From: Planctomycetota bacterium
GTDB lineage: Bacteria > Planctomycetota > Planctomycetia > Planctomycetales > Planctomycetaceae
Assembly: GCA_003671275.1 (NCBI GenBank)
Contig: QWPB01000141.1
Span: forward strand, 1 to 40,344
Direction of reading: 5' to 3'
DNA length: 40,344 bases
Below are positions 25,851 through 34,683 of this stretch, piece after piece (position 1 is the first letter of the stretch; the number at the start of each line of letters is the position of its first letter). A program made the translations under genes and the position numbers. The notes under the pieces were generated by a model. That model did no database searches. It saw only the letters and a list, made by a program, of their open reading frames with translations, and was not told where the DNA came from.

Positions 25851-25875
25851 GCACTGCTGACTGGCCCAGCAGTGC
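25851..25875. repeat. REP-like hairpin
   Basis: GCACTGCTG (25851-25859) and CAGCAGTGC (25867-25875), a 9-bp perfect stem with a 7-base loop ACTGGCC. It sits 10 bases after the second direct repeat, just as the hairpin at 25602 follows the first. Confidence 0.65.
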
Positions 25876-26017
25876 CCGCTGGATGTGGGCTATCCGTGGA
25901 AGGTGACATGGGAAATGGAGGGTGACATGGGGCACCAAAGGATCTCCCTCGTTGCTACTCCCAGCAGATCCGGTGAAACCGAACGGTAGCCGAGGCTGAC
26001 ATATGGCGATGGACAGG

Positions 26018-27172
26018 TTAGTAGGTCATCTCCGTTGGCAGTGGGCGCAATATCGGCTGCGGCCGGCCCGTGCGGTCGATCGGCCCGTCGGGGGGATTGT
26101 CATGCAGCTGGGTTGCGTAGTGAATCATGGCAGTGAGTGTTGTAGCTACCTGCGGTTCCGTGGGGGCTACCTCCGTGAGAACGGTTGTAAACAGTTCGCG
26201 GGCTCGTGCGGCGTGCCGGGTGATGCCGGGTAATTGGTGTTGATACACCTTGACGCCGGCTGCGGCCAGTTTAATCAGGCCCTTGATGAAATCGGCCAGC
26301 GGTCCTGTACGGCCCAGTGATAACCAGAGGGCTTCCCACTCTTCATGGGCTTCCCAGTAGTAGCCGTGATGAAACAGGGTGAATCCCCGCTGGCATTCGG
26401 GCTCGCGAAGCAGAGCGATCAGCGTGGTCGCGGTCACGAGGCGTACTGCACGATCCGTCTTATACGCATGTCCCGCGGGGTTATTGATGGGGTGGGGGGT
26501 GACGCCGGGAATATGCGTGTACGGTGGTAGTCGCGGCGGCGGAGTGTTTCCCAGCCCCAGCTTATCGAGGGCCCATGCATATTCCTCAGGGGTGTTGGTG
26601 TTACAGAGTGATTCGAGATTCGGGTCCGCTGTACGCAGTGTCTCGGTGGAGACATTGTGAGTCGTGCAACACGCGTACAGGAAGACAGGCCGCAACTGGT
26701 CGGTGGCAAGAAGTGCCTCGATCCGGGGTCGTATGCCGGTTCGATAGACCGCCGCCAGCGGGTGATGAAACTGTCCATCGTGCGGGACGGCGATTTCGGC
26801 TGAGCCCAGGGCGGCAATCATGGCTCGCACGAAATCCGGACACAGCAGTGGCGCATCACAGGCTGAGACGTAGACCGCATCCACCTCTGTGGCAACGGCG
26901 GCCAGTCCCACGGCCAGACCCGCCAGCGGGCCGCGGTATTCGACCGGATCGCGGACGATTCGTATCTCGCAGTCCTCGATGTTCAGGTCCGGAAGAAACT
27001 GGTCGGCAGCTGCGACGACCACAATCGGGTGAACAACGGAGGACAACTGGCGCACGACGCGCTGTAGCATGACCTCGTCCCCCACGGGGAGCAGGGCCTT
27101 GGGCTGGCCCATGCGCGAGCTGCGACCGCCGCAGAGGACGATCCCTCCGACTCGCAGGGGCAGGTCCGTCAT
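26018..27172 (-). CDS. MobA-like nucleotidyltransferase fused to a DUF309 domain
   Basis: A 384-residue fusion. Residues 1-200 are a MobA/MobA-like NTP transferase: LCGGRSSRMGQPKALLPVG (13-31, the sugar-nucleotidyltransferase loop), RDPVEYRGPLAGLAVGL, and ACDAPLL with the metal-binding D106. MobA attaches GMP to molybdopterin to make the molybdenum cofactor dinucleotide. After a Pro-rich linker (about 210-240) comes a DUF309 domain (about 265-340) with FHHGYYWEAHEEWEALWL and a conserved GLIKLAAAG helix. ATG at 27172 overlaps the stop of the upstream cysteine desulfurase (ATGA), so the two are translationally coupled. The frame is open a further 210 codons upstream but there it only shadows the desulfurase. 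A related transferase activity (MocA-like CTP:molybdopterin) cannot be excluded. Confidence 0.9.
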   Translation of the reverse strand: MTDLPLRVGGIVLCGGRSSRMGQPKALLPVGDEVMLQRVVRQLSSVVHPIVVVAAADQFLPDLNIEDCEIRIVRDPVEYRGPLAGLAVGLAAVATEVDAVYVSACDAPLLCPDFVRAMIAALGSAEIAVPHDGQFHHPLAAVYRTGIRPRIEALLATDQLRPVFLYACCTTHNVSTETLRTADPNLESLCNTNTPEEYAWALDKLGLGNTPPPRLPPYTHIPGVTPHPINNPAGHAYKTDRAVRLVTATTLIALLREPECQRGFTLFHHGYYWEAHEEWEALWLSLGRTGPLADFIKGLIKLAAAGVKVYQHQLPGITRHAARARELFTTVLTEVAPTEPQVATTLTAMIHYATQLHDNPPDGPIDRTGRPQPILRPLPTEMTY

Positions 27173-28329
27173 GTCGATCTCCGCAGTTCGTTCACGATGC
27201 GGACGACGATTTCCACCGCCTGCCCGATCTCGGATCGGGTGGTATACCGTCCCAGGCCAAATCGCAAACTGGCCCGGGCCAGAGGGCCCGGCACTCCCAT
27301 GGCAGTCAGTACGTGGCTGGGCTCGCGATGGGTTGTCGAGCAGGCTGCTCCGGAGCTGACGCAGAGTTCGGTCAGCTGGAGTTTCACCAGCAACGCATCC
27401 CCATCGATGCCAGGTATGCCCACATTCAGCGAATGCGGCAAGCAGCAGGCGGGGTCGCCATGCCGGACCAGATCGGGGATCGCCGTGAGCAGCTGTTGGT
27501 ATATTTCGTTTCGCAGGGTCGCCAGGCCTAGCCCATCGCTGGTGCGTTCTCGTTCCGCAATCGCAGCGGCCTCCGCGAAGCCGATGATCAGCGGCAAGGC
27601 CACGGTTCCGCTGCGCAGCCCTTGCTCCTGACCGCCGCCATCGATCTGTGGGAGCAGCGGAATGCGGTCCCGATCCCGGCGGACCCACAACGCTCCAGAA
27701 CCTACCGGGCCGTACAGCTTGTGGGCCGTCAAGCTCAGCAGATCCACTCCGAGAGATTCGATATCGATTGGAATCTTGCCGTACGCCTGGGCTGCGTCGC
27801 AATGGAAGAGCGTGCCTTTCTCGTGGCAGATCCGGGCAATCTCAGAGAGCGGGTGCAGAAGCCCGGTCTCGTTATTCGCGGCCATCAATGAGACCAGGGC
27901 GGTCTGGGGGGTAATGGCCTCGGCCAGCTGGTCCAGGTCGAGATGTCCCTGTGAATTGACGGGCAGGTAGGTGACGGCGATCCCACTGCGGGCCATACGG
28001 CGGGCGGGGGCGAGTACGGCGCGGTGTTCGGTGGTCGCCACCACGAGGTGATTCCGTCCGGTGGCCCCGGCAAGCGTCCCCTTGATGGCCAGATTGTTGG
28101 CCTCGGTGGCTCCACTGGTGAAGATTAGCCCTCGCGGGTCGGCGTGGAGCGTGTTAGCAATCCGTTGGCGAGCATTATCGACAGCTTCGGCGGCCCGGAG
28201 CCCCAGCCGATGTCCACTGGCCGGATTGGCATACTCCGCTTGAAAATACGGAATCATGGCCTGAAGCACGCGCGGATCGACGGGCGTGGTGGCATGATGA
28301 TCTAAATACAAGGGTGGTGGGGAGGAAAT
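27169..28329 (-). CDS. Cysteine desulfurase, NifS/IscS family
   Basis: A PLP enzyme that removes sulfur from cysteine as a persulfide for Fe-S clusters, thiolated tRNA or molybdopterin. It begins YLDHHATTPVDPRVL, has TTEH, DAAQ, the PLP lysine in SLTAHKLYGP (K198 counted from the TTG) and the catalytic cysteine in SSGAACSTTHREPSH (C324), a group I enzyme of about 380 residues. The start is unusual. No ATG fits. TTG at 28311 gives MYLDHH, but the only good ribosome site, AAGGAG at 28338-28343, lies 8 bases ahead of an in-frame ATT at 28329, giving MSSPPPLYLDHH. I mark the ATT tentatively. The stop overlaps the mobA-like start. The pairing suggests sulfur supply for molybdenum cofactor, by inference. 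Confidence 0.93.
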   Translation of the reverse strand: MSSPPPLYLDHHATTPVDPRVLQAMIPYFQAEYANPASGHRLGLRAAEAVDNARQRIANTLHADPRGLIFTSGATEANNLAIKGTLAGATGRNHLVVATTEHRAVLAPARRMARSGIAVTYLPVNSQGHLDLDQLAEAITPQTALVSLMAANNETGLLHPLSEIARICHEKGTLFHCDAAQAYGKIPIDIESLGVDLLSLTAHKLYGPVGSGALWVRRDRDRIPLLPQIDGGGQEQGLRSGTVALPLIIGFAEAAAIAERERTSDGLGLATLRNEIYQQLLTAIPDLVRHGDPACCLPHSLNVGIPGIDGDALLVKLQLTELCVSSGAACSTTHREPSHVLTAMGVPGPLARASLRFGLGRYTTRSEIGQAVEIVVRIVNELRRST

Positions 28330-28473
28330 GAAAGTGACTCCTTCTGATGGCCCTCCCCACTACCGCAGTGGCCCCGGCGATGTGAGGGGGAAACTGCTGA
28401 CACGTTCAGGATTTTTTGAAATCAGGGCAGCTGTCCCCGGCCCATGAGGGGGGGCAAGTTATCGGGGGGCATG

Positions 28474-28995
28474 TCAGTGCAGAAAGGTTGCCTCCTGAGT
28501 CAGGAGTGTCTGCTTAGTTGCGATACCGCCGGGGGCGCTGAATCCCCCCAGCTGCCCGGACGAACCCACGACGCGGTGACAGGGGATCACCAGGGGCACC
28601 GGATTCGTGGCCATCACTTGTCCGACGGCCCGGGCGGCCCCCGGCGATCCGGCCAAGGCTGCCACCTGGCCGTAGGTCATCGTTTGGCCCGGGGGGATCG
28701 ACTGGACGATCTCGATGACACGGGACTGGAAGGCCGTGAGTGGCCGGTCGCGGTCGATGGCAATACCGGGGAGGGGGAGGTTTTTTCCACGGGTCATGTC
28801 AACGCACCGCTGGCGGAGCACGGGATGCCAGTCCCGTTCGACAAAGTCGGGCGTGGTGGCTGCGATGGCGGCTCGCGCTGCCGCTTTCGTTGGGTGACCA
28901 ATGGTCACCTGCCGCAATCCACGTGCGGTGCCCAGCAAGGCCAACCAGCCACTGGGTGTTGAAAACAGGGATACCGCAGGCCATCGAGAGGACAT
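28474..28995 (-). CDS. ogt: Methylated-DNA--protein-cysteine methyltransferase
   Basis: A 173-residue suicide repair protein that takes the alkyl group from O6-methylguanine. The active centre is P138-C139-H-R-V, with the preceding GQVMATNPVPLVI and the helix-turn-helix stretch SIPPGQTMTYGQVAALAG. ATG at 28995 has AAGGAG 4 bases upstream and is preferred over a longer frame from 29043. The N-terminal ribonuclease-like domain is short and divergent, and no AdaA-type regulatory domain is present, so this is an Ogt/MGMT type. It is the upstream neighbour of the desulfurase on the same strand, with 145 bases between them. Confidence 0.93.
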   Translation of the reverse strand: MSSRWPAVSLFSTPSGWLALLGTARGLRQVTIGHPTKAAARAAIAATTPDFVERDWHPVLRQRCVDMTRGKNLPLPGIAIDRDRPLTAFQSRVIEIVQSIPPGQTMTYGQVAALAGSPGAARAVGQVMATNPVPLVIPCHRVVGSSGQLGGFSAPGGIATKQTLLTQEATFLH

Positions 28996-29119
28996 GGAAC
29001 TCCTTTGCAGAGTGCTGCACACACGCCGGTCTTCAAGGTCCATCGGCTTACTCCGCGAACCCGGAGACTGATACTATAGCAGTTCGAGTCGATGAGAATG
29101 AGTACAAGGGGGAACCACA

Positions 29120-30550
29120 ATGCAGCGGTACACGGCATGCATGCTGGTGATCTGGGCAGTGATCGTGGGAGAGGGCGCCGCCTTCTCGCAAGACGACCAG
29201 GTTGCCTTGCGGCAGGACTGTCTCGCGGGGATGAAGCGGGCTGCGACATACTACCATGATCGCGTGGCCCGACATGGGGGGTATGTCTACTACTACTCAC
29301 TCGATCTCCAGACGCGCTGGGGAGAAGGGGCGGCGACCGCAGATCAGATCTGGGTTCAGCCACCCGGTACCCCGACCGTAGGCATGGCCTACCTGCGAGC
29401 GTATGAAGCCACGCGGGATCCATTTTATCGGGAGGCCGCTACGCAGGCTGCCGAGGCGCTGCTGCATGGTCAGATGGTCTCGGGAGGTTGGGAGCATGCC
29501 ATTGATTTTGACCCACAGGGTAAGCGGTCCGGCCAGTATCGAAATGGCCAGGGGCGAGGCAAGGATCAGTCAACCCTCGACGATGACTGCACGCAGGCAG
29601 CGCTGCTGTTTCTCATGCAGTGTGATCGGGCTTGCGAGTTCCAACACGAGGTGATTCACGAAGCGGTCGAGTATGCCTTGTCGCGGTTGTACGCTGCGCA
29701 GTTTCCCAATGGGGCGTTTCCCCAAGTCTGGTTTGGTCCGGCACCAGAGCATCCGGTGTTGCCCGCGAGTTACCCCGACTATGACTGGAAGACCGAGCAC
29801 CGCGTGAAGGAATACTGGAACCTGTACACTCTGAATGATGACTTGGCAGGTGATATGTCCCGGACGTTACTGGCGGCCTATGAGATCTATCACGACGAGC
29901 GGGCCAGTCAGGCACTTCGCAAACTTGGGGATTTTTTAATTCTCGCGCAGATGCCCGCTCCCCAGCCCGCGTGGGCGCAGCAATATACCTTGGACATGAA
30001 ACCCGCGTGGGCTCGCAAGTTCGAGCCGCCCGCGATCACAGGACACGAGTCTCAGGACGCCATCGAGACGCTGCTACGGGTCTATCGCCATACGCAGGAC
30101 AAAAAGTATCTGGCCCCGATTCCCAGTGCCCTGGCGTACTTGAAATCGTCGGTTCTCCCGGATGGACAGATTGCCCGGTTTTATGAATTGCGGACCAATC
30201 GGCCCCTGTATATGACCCGGGCGTACGAACTGACCTATGGCGATGGGGATCTGCCCACGCACTACGGCTGGAAACAGAAGATCAAGTTGTCCCAGCTGGA
30301 AGCGGAGTACGCGGCGACACTTGCCGGGACGTGGGCTGTGCCCGCTCCGAAGAAAGCCAAGTCATTGGCGAAAGAAGTCCGGACGACGCTGATGGCACTG
30401 GATGCCGAGGGGCGCTGGATCAGCGGTGTGACCGGAGACCGTTTGGCTGGCCAGCCGAAGTTCGGTGACGTGCGGACGTATTTGTCGAGCGAGGTGTTCA
30501 GTGAGAATCTCGAAGCTCTGGCTGCTTTTGTAAAAGCCACCGTTCCCTGA
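29120..30550 (+). CDS. Exported pectate lyase, PL10-like
   Basis: A 476-residue secreted protein with a signal peptide ([23 protein letters not shown]). The body is an alpha/alpha toroid-type pectate lyase like family PL10: repeated helical pairs, [56 protein letters not shown], and the segment [20 protein letters not shown] (285-304) that is characteristic of these lyases. Such enzymes cut pectate by beta-elimination. AAGGGGG precedes the ATG. It stands alone between divergent or convergent neighbours, and no regulator or transporter of pectin is visible here. The enzymatic call is from family pattern; the catalytic Arg/Asp were not individually aligned. Confidence 0.85.
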   Translation: MQRYTACMLVIWAVIVGEGAAFSQDDQVALRQDCLAGMKRAATYYHDRVARHGGYVYYYSLDLQTRWGEGAATADQIWVQPPGTPTVGMAYLRAYEATRDPFYREAATQAAEALLHGQMVSGGWEHAIDFDPQGKRSGQYRNGQGRGKDQSTLDDDCTQAALLFLMQCDRACEFQHEVIHEAVEYALSRLYAAQFPNGAFPQVWFGPAPEHPVLPASYPDYDWKTEHRVKEYWNLYTLNDDLAGDMSRTLLAAYEIYHDERASQALRKLGDFLILAQMPAPQPAWAQQYTLDMKPAWARKFEPPAITGHESQDAIETLLRVYRHTQDKKYLAPIPSALAYLKSSVLPDGQIARFYELRTNRPLYMTRAYELTYGDGDLPTHYGWKQKIKLSQLEAEYAATLAGTWAVPAPKKAKSLAKEVRTTLMALDAEGRWISGVTGDRLAGQPKFGDVRTYLSSEVFSENLEALAAFVKATVP

Positions 30551-30573
30551 TCGAAGCCGCCCGGATTGTCGGC

Positions 30574-33500
30574 TCACGTCACCATAAATCCGTCAAGGTC
30601 GGTTGCTTCGTCCAGCGGGCCGCGCCGCTGCAATGCCCCAGCGGCCCAATGGAGCCACGATGGTTTGGGCAGGCCATAGGGCCGGAACTTTTCAATGGCG
30701 CCACTTTCCTGGAAGTGCAGGAGGGCGCGATGCGTTCCCAGGCGGCTGGCGACTGGCGAGTCGATCAGGTTGCTGGAGTCCGCCGCATTCATCTGGAATA
30801 GCACCCGGCGTTCCATTTCTCGCAGCGACTGTCGGTTCATCCATCGTTCGAGGTTGTTGAAGGAATCGCACCAGAGAATGAAGTGGATTCCGTTTTCGGG
30901 GCCGTTCGCGATCAAGTCCGCAAACAGCTTGCCCCCCGAGGGAGCGGCCGCCTGACTGCCCCCAAATGAGTAATCATCATCCGGCTTGCGCAGGTCGCGG
31001 AACCGACTGAGCTGGCTGACGAAAATAAAAATCGGCGGATGGGCTGTTTCACGATCGGCATCTCGGGACTGTTGTTCGTCGGTCAACTCCTTGAGGAGAT
31101 CCAGGCAGAGCCGCGGTGAGACCAGCTGTACCCCGGGAATTGACTGAGCGACTGATCCCCATAGTTCGGCATCCGGGGAATCAACCGGGCTGCCGTCCAG
31201 GATCAGGATTCGGGACAGGAGGGTTGAGGAGGGGGGGGCGACAGTGTCGCTGGTCGTCAGTCTCGGCTCCTCGGATCTGACTGGCCCCGGGCTCAATTGT
31301 GCGGCAAGTGCGACCACCGCAGTCGACATCAGACCGAGCGCCGCTTCACTGTCCTGACCAATCAGCAGCAGATGACTACCTGATTGACGCGGGAACGGCA
31401 GTTCGGCAGGCTGCTTGATTTCAACGGCATCTCCCAGCCAGATCCGGGGCGTGATCCGCTGGGGCTGTGTGTCGTCGACTCTTTCAACGAGTCGCTGCAG
31501 GGCCGCATTGCGGGATGGATCGGAGGGGATATTCCCTTCGAAAATGATGGGAGACTCCAGCTTAAACAGAGCTTTGCGGGCTTGATGGGCGAGCTGCCGG
31601 AGAAGATCTTCACGTTGACTGTCGGGGAGCCAGGCCACTTGGAACGGGTGGTTCCCTTCGAGCAGACCATTGGCATCGTTGTAGATCGCTTCACCGGGAC
31701 GCGTCAGCAGTCGGGCGGCCGTATTTTCTTCACTGAGGATCAGGTGGGCATCCGCTTCGCTGCATTGCAGGGCCACTCGAATGGCCACCTGTCCCAGCGT
31801 GCTGCGGGCCAGCGAATAAGCTCCACCGAGAGTTTGCGACCCCAGGATCACGTGGATTCCGAAGGCCCGGCCCTGTCGAACCAGCCGATCGAGCATGAGG
31901 GACGCGGTCTGGGCCAGCTTGTCATCCTCGACAAAGAACTCCTGGAACTCGTCAATGACCAGCAGGATACGTGGCAGCGGGGTGTGGGGATTGGCGTCGC
32001 GGAAGCCGCGAATGTCTTGTACCCCATGTTTGCGGAACAGCTCGCCACGCTCCTGCAAAACGGAGTCGAGCTTTTGCAGGGTGCTGACTCCAAACTCGCG
32101 ATCACTCTCGATCGCCACCACCCGGCCATGCGGCAGGTGAAGAGCTGCGTAGTCTTTAAACTCGACGCCCTTCTTAAAGTCGATCAGGTAAAAGTTGACT
32201 TCATGAGGGTTGTAGTACAGAGCTACGTTGACAATCAGCGTGTGCAGGAATGTCGACTTGCCCGACCCCGTCTTACCCGCGACCAGCATGTGCTGACTGG
32301 TTCCCGATCCCAGCTTCAGGTGTTGTAGCTTGGTGGCTCCTGCCCGACCGAGGGGAATGTCGATTCCAGCACGGCTGTCTCTGGACCAGAAGTCGATCTC
32401 TTTGGGGGCAATGCGGTCGAAGGAGACTTCGACGCGCCGGGCATCGCGTGAGGCTTCCGCCATCTGCTTGACCAGGCGTGTGAACTGCTCGGGTTCCGGC
32501 GGGGGGGTGAGTTCCACGGGCCAGGTGGAGAGGGGGGACGTGCCAAGGGGCACGTGAGCAAGTGGCAAGGAAGAGTCCCCCTTGTCACTTGGCACTTGGT
32601 ACTTGGTACGTTCCTTCCACCGAAAGCCTTCCTCTGTCCACTGATACGTGGTCATGTGAGCCGCTGCGGTTTCCAGCGGTAACTGTTGCGGGAGGGCGCG
32701 GGCCATGTCGACCGACATCAAGGTATAGACCCCGCAGCGCGGGCCGCTGGTGATGATGCTCAGCAGTCGACTGGCGGCGATTTCGCTGAATTTGGCCGGG
32801 AAGTCGCTGATCACCAGGAACCGGTACGGCTCGGCCACCTCGCCCGCGTGATGGTTATAGTCTTCGATCGTGGCAAACTCGTTCCGCAGATAGGTCTGCA
32901 GCACGTTCTCCATATGTTCCGTCAGGTCGGCCAGCCGGGTTTCAATCTGGCCCGCTTCGGTCCAAATGCGGCTGGTCACCAGCAGCTCGTCGACATCGGC
33001 CAGATGCATGAATCCGCCAAAACTCTCGCCGAGTCCCACCGGATCGATCAACGTGAATCGGATCTTGCCGGGGGGGATCTGCGTGAGCAATCGCAGCATC
33101 GCCACCTGCAGCGTCTGCACCGCCGCAGTCCGCCCTTCGGGGCCTTTCCAGGTCAGGAGCAATGACGATTGAGCCGGGAATTCGATGGTGGCTGGAATCC
33201 GCAGATGGGAAGTCCGGGGGGCCAGTCGCATGTCACGAGAGACCGCTTCCGGCCACTGTTCCAGGTCAACACAGTGCTGGCCGATGGTGTAACCGGACGG
33301 GATCTCCCGGGCAGGTGACCAGTCAGCGGACTCGATGGCATCCCAGACGGGAGAAGCGGTGGTCGCGGACTGCTGCAGGAAAGCGATCTGCTGATTGATT
33401 TGCTGAAACGACTGCTCCCAGTGAGTTTTCAGGCTGGACCAGGCAGCGGCCTGCTGTCGGCGATGTTCGGACTGGCACTGGTCGAGGCGAGTCTGAGCTT

Positions 33501-34683
33501 CGGCACGGGCGGTTGCGTGCTGCGTTTCTCCGGCGGTGCGCTGCTGAAGCACCTGAGACTCTAGGGCGGTCAGCTGGGTGATGCGAATCGATTCGATGAA
33601 CGTTTTTTGGTCGGCGAAGCGTTGTTGACATGCGGTCTGCTGGGCCTGCCGTTGCGATTCGATCTCTGCCAGCTGATCCCGATGGGCATTCTGGTAACGG
33701 GTTAATGCCTGTTCGCGTTGCCGGTCGTACTGTTCCTGCTTCCGGGAGAACTCTTTGTCGGCGTCGGCGAGGTCTTTATCCGCAGTCTGGCTCCATCGGC
33801 CAAATAACCAGTCGACCGCGGTGACAGTCGACTGCAGCTGGGACAGGGCGTCCGATTGTTGAGAGCTGGCGATCACGTACAGGATTCCACTGAGGACCAG
33901 CGATACCCCCGCGCCGATTCCGCCCGCGATCCCCATCCAATGGGGGGTGTCTCGCCCGGCAGTGACCCCCAGCTGTTGCGGCGGGACAAACATCCAGAAG
34001 ACTGCTCCCGCCACCAGTGCGAGCACAAAGAACATGTAGATCGAACCGAACCCCATGAATAGCTTGGGCATCCACAAGCTGCGGGCGGCCTGCAGGTCTT
34101 GCCGTCCCCGTTCCTGGGTGGACAGGAGCTTTTCGGCGATGATGTCGAGCTGGCGGGAAAGTTGAGGGGGCTCGAAATGGGCCTCACGAGTCCAGCCGCA
34201 TCGATCGAACAGGGTTTGCGCTTCGGACTGGAGACCGGCTACCAGACTGGTCAGGTCTTCACGGGACTTGGTAATCGACCCCTGAGTCTTTTCAAACTGC
34301 CGTCGAGGGCTGTCTTCCGCAGTGTCATCAAGGATCGACGTGGTGACCCAGGTGCTATCGTGAAATCTTGATTCGACATCATCCCGCTCGGCATCGCGCT
34401 GCTGGTCGATATCGAACCGTTCCGAGCGGTGCAGGCTGTCGGCTTCATGCAGCTGGTCCGCAGCGGTCTGCTCAATCTGTTCCTCCGCCAGTGTGGCCTG
34501 TTCCGTCAGCGATTGTTGCCAGTCCTGAAACTGCTGGTCGAGCTGTCGCAGGGAGGCGACGAGCGTTTGTTCTTCGTCAGAGGGGCCTCGCTGAAAACGT
34601 TCGGCATAATCGACTTCGGCCCGGGTTCGCAGATTGATCGCTGACTGCAATCGAAGAAGTGGCTCTTGCAGGCGGTCTGACAT
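30574..34683 (-). CDS. Membrane-anchored FtsK/EssC-like ATPase
   Basis: A 1369-residue protein. Order: N-terminal coiled coil (about 35-200), two membrane helices (about 207-234 and 249-273), a long Gln/Arg/Glu-rich coiled coil (about 300-440), then three FtsK/SpoIIIE-type modules. Module 1 (about 495-690) keeps the strand IRFTLIDPVGLGESFGGF and a Walker-B-like FLVISDFP but has no P-loop (KGPEGRTAAV). Module 2 (about 750-1040) is intact: Walker A GKTGSGKST (803-811), LIDFKKGVEF, Walker B LLVIDEFQ (D911, E912). Module 3 (about 1075-1340) has LLLIGQDSEAALGL in place of the P-loop. The layout resembles EssC/EccC of type VII secretion, but FHA domains and WXG100 partners are not seen. The gene faces away from the FlgG-like gene at 35103. 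A palindromic insertion lies between modules 1 and 2. Confidence 0.9.
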   Translation of the reverse strand: MSDRLQEPLLRLQSAINLRTRAEVDYAERFQRGPSDEEQTLVASLRQLDQQFQDWQQSLTEQATLAEEQIEQTAADQLHEADSLHRSERFDIDQQRDAERDDVESRFHDSTWVTTSILDDTAEDSPRRQFEKTQGSITKSREDLTSLVAGLQSEAQTLFDRCGWTREAHFEPPQLSRQLDIIAEKLLSTQERGRQDLQAARSLWMPKLFMGFGSIYMFFVLALVAGAVFWMFVPPQQLGVTAGRDTPHWMGIAGGIGAGVSLVLSGILYVIASSQQSDALSQLQSTVTAVDWLFGRWSQTADKDLADADKEFSRKQEQYDRQREQALTRYQNAHRDQLAEIESQRQAQQTACQQRFADQKTFIESIRITQLTALESQVLQQRTAGETQHATARAEAQTRLDQCQSEHRRQQAAAWSSLKTHWEQSFQQINQQIAFLQQSATTASPVWDAIESADWSPAREIPSGYTIGQHCVDLEQWPEAVSRDMRLAPRTSHLRIPATIEFPAQSSLLLTWKGPEGRTAAVQTLQVAMLRLLTQIPPGKIRFTLIDPVGLGESFGGFMHLADVDELLVTSRIWTEAGQIETRLADLTEHMENVLQTYLRNEFATIEDYNHHAGEVAEPYRFLVISDFPAKFSEIAASRLLSIITSGPRCGVYTLMSVDMARALPQQLPLETAAAHMTTYQWTEEGFRWKERTKYQVPSDKGDSSLPLAHVPLGTSPLSTWPVELTPPPEPEQFTRLVKQMAEASRDARRVEVSFDRIAPKEIDFWSRDSRAGIDIPLGRAGATKLQHLKLGSGTSQHMLVAGKTGSGKSTFLHTLIVNVALYYNPHEVNFYLIDFKKGVEFKDYAALHLPHGRVVAIESDREFGVSTLQKLDSVLQERGELFRKHGVQDIRGFRDANPHTPLPRILLVIDEFQEFFVEDDKLAQTASLMLDRLVRQGRAFGIHVILGSQTLGGAYSLARSTLGQVAIRVALQCSEADAHLILSEENTAARLLTRPGEAIYNDANGLLEGNHPFQVAWLPDSQREDLLRQLAHQARKALFKLESPIIFEGNIPSDPSRNAALQRLVERVDDTQPQRITPRIWLGDAVEIKQPAELPFPRQSGSHLLLIGQDSEAALGLMSTAVVALAAQLSPGPVRSEEPRLTTSDTVAPPSSTLLSRILILDGSPVDSPDAELWGSVAQSIPGVQLVSPRLCLDLLKELTDEQQSRDADRETAHPPIFIFVSQLSRFRDLRKPDDDYSFGGSQAAAPSGGKLFADLIANGPENGIHFILWCDSFNNLERWMNRQSLREMERRVLFQMNAADSSNLIDSPVASRLGTHRALLHFQESGAIEKFRPYGLPKPSWLHWAAGALQRRGPLDEATDLDGFMVT
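32538..32606. repeat. Palindromic insertion inside the FtsK/EssC-like gene
   Basis: Two adjacent hairpins, ACGTGCC-AAGG-GGCACGT (32538-32555) and a 12-bp stem CAAGTGGCAAGG/CCTTGTCACTTG (32559-32591, one G-U), followed by three tandem 7-mers CACTTGG, CACTTGG, TACTTGG (32586-32606). It encodes a low-complexity linker (about residues 693-718) and keeps the reading frame. Confidence 0.65.

Larger units (their letters stand above)
25273..26017. other. Gene-free repeat patch
   Basis: A 745-base region with no convincing gene. It contains two copies of an 81-bp direct repeat, three REP-like hairpins (each listed separately), an inverted repeat CCGCCTCG/CGAGGCGG (25463-25470 and 25492-25499), and a short tandem duplication of GGTGACATGGG (about 25894 and 25920). 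It separates the accessory patch from the mobA gene end. Confidence 0.65.

Noticed and set aside
25273-26017. A CRISPR array
   Set aside because: There are only two 81-bp repeats with a single 169-bp interval plus unequal hairpins; no regular short repeat-spacer pattern and no cas gene.
27173-27802. 210-codon N-terminal extension of the MobA-like protein
   Set aside because: The extension overlaps the cysteine desulfurase in another frame and looks like Arg/Gly/Pro-rich shadow protein; the ATGA overlap gives a natural start at 27172.
28444-28962. 172-codon plus-strand frame opposite the methyltransferase
   Set aside because: The minus strand has the clear PCHRV methyltransferase with a ribosome site; the plus frame is a shadow.
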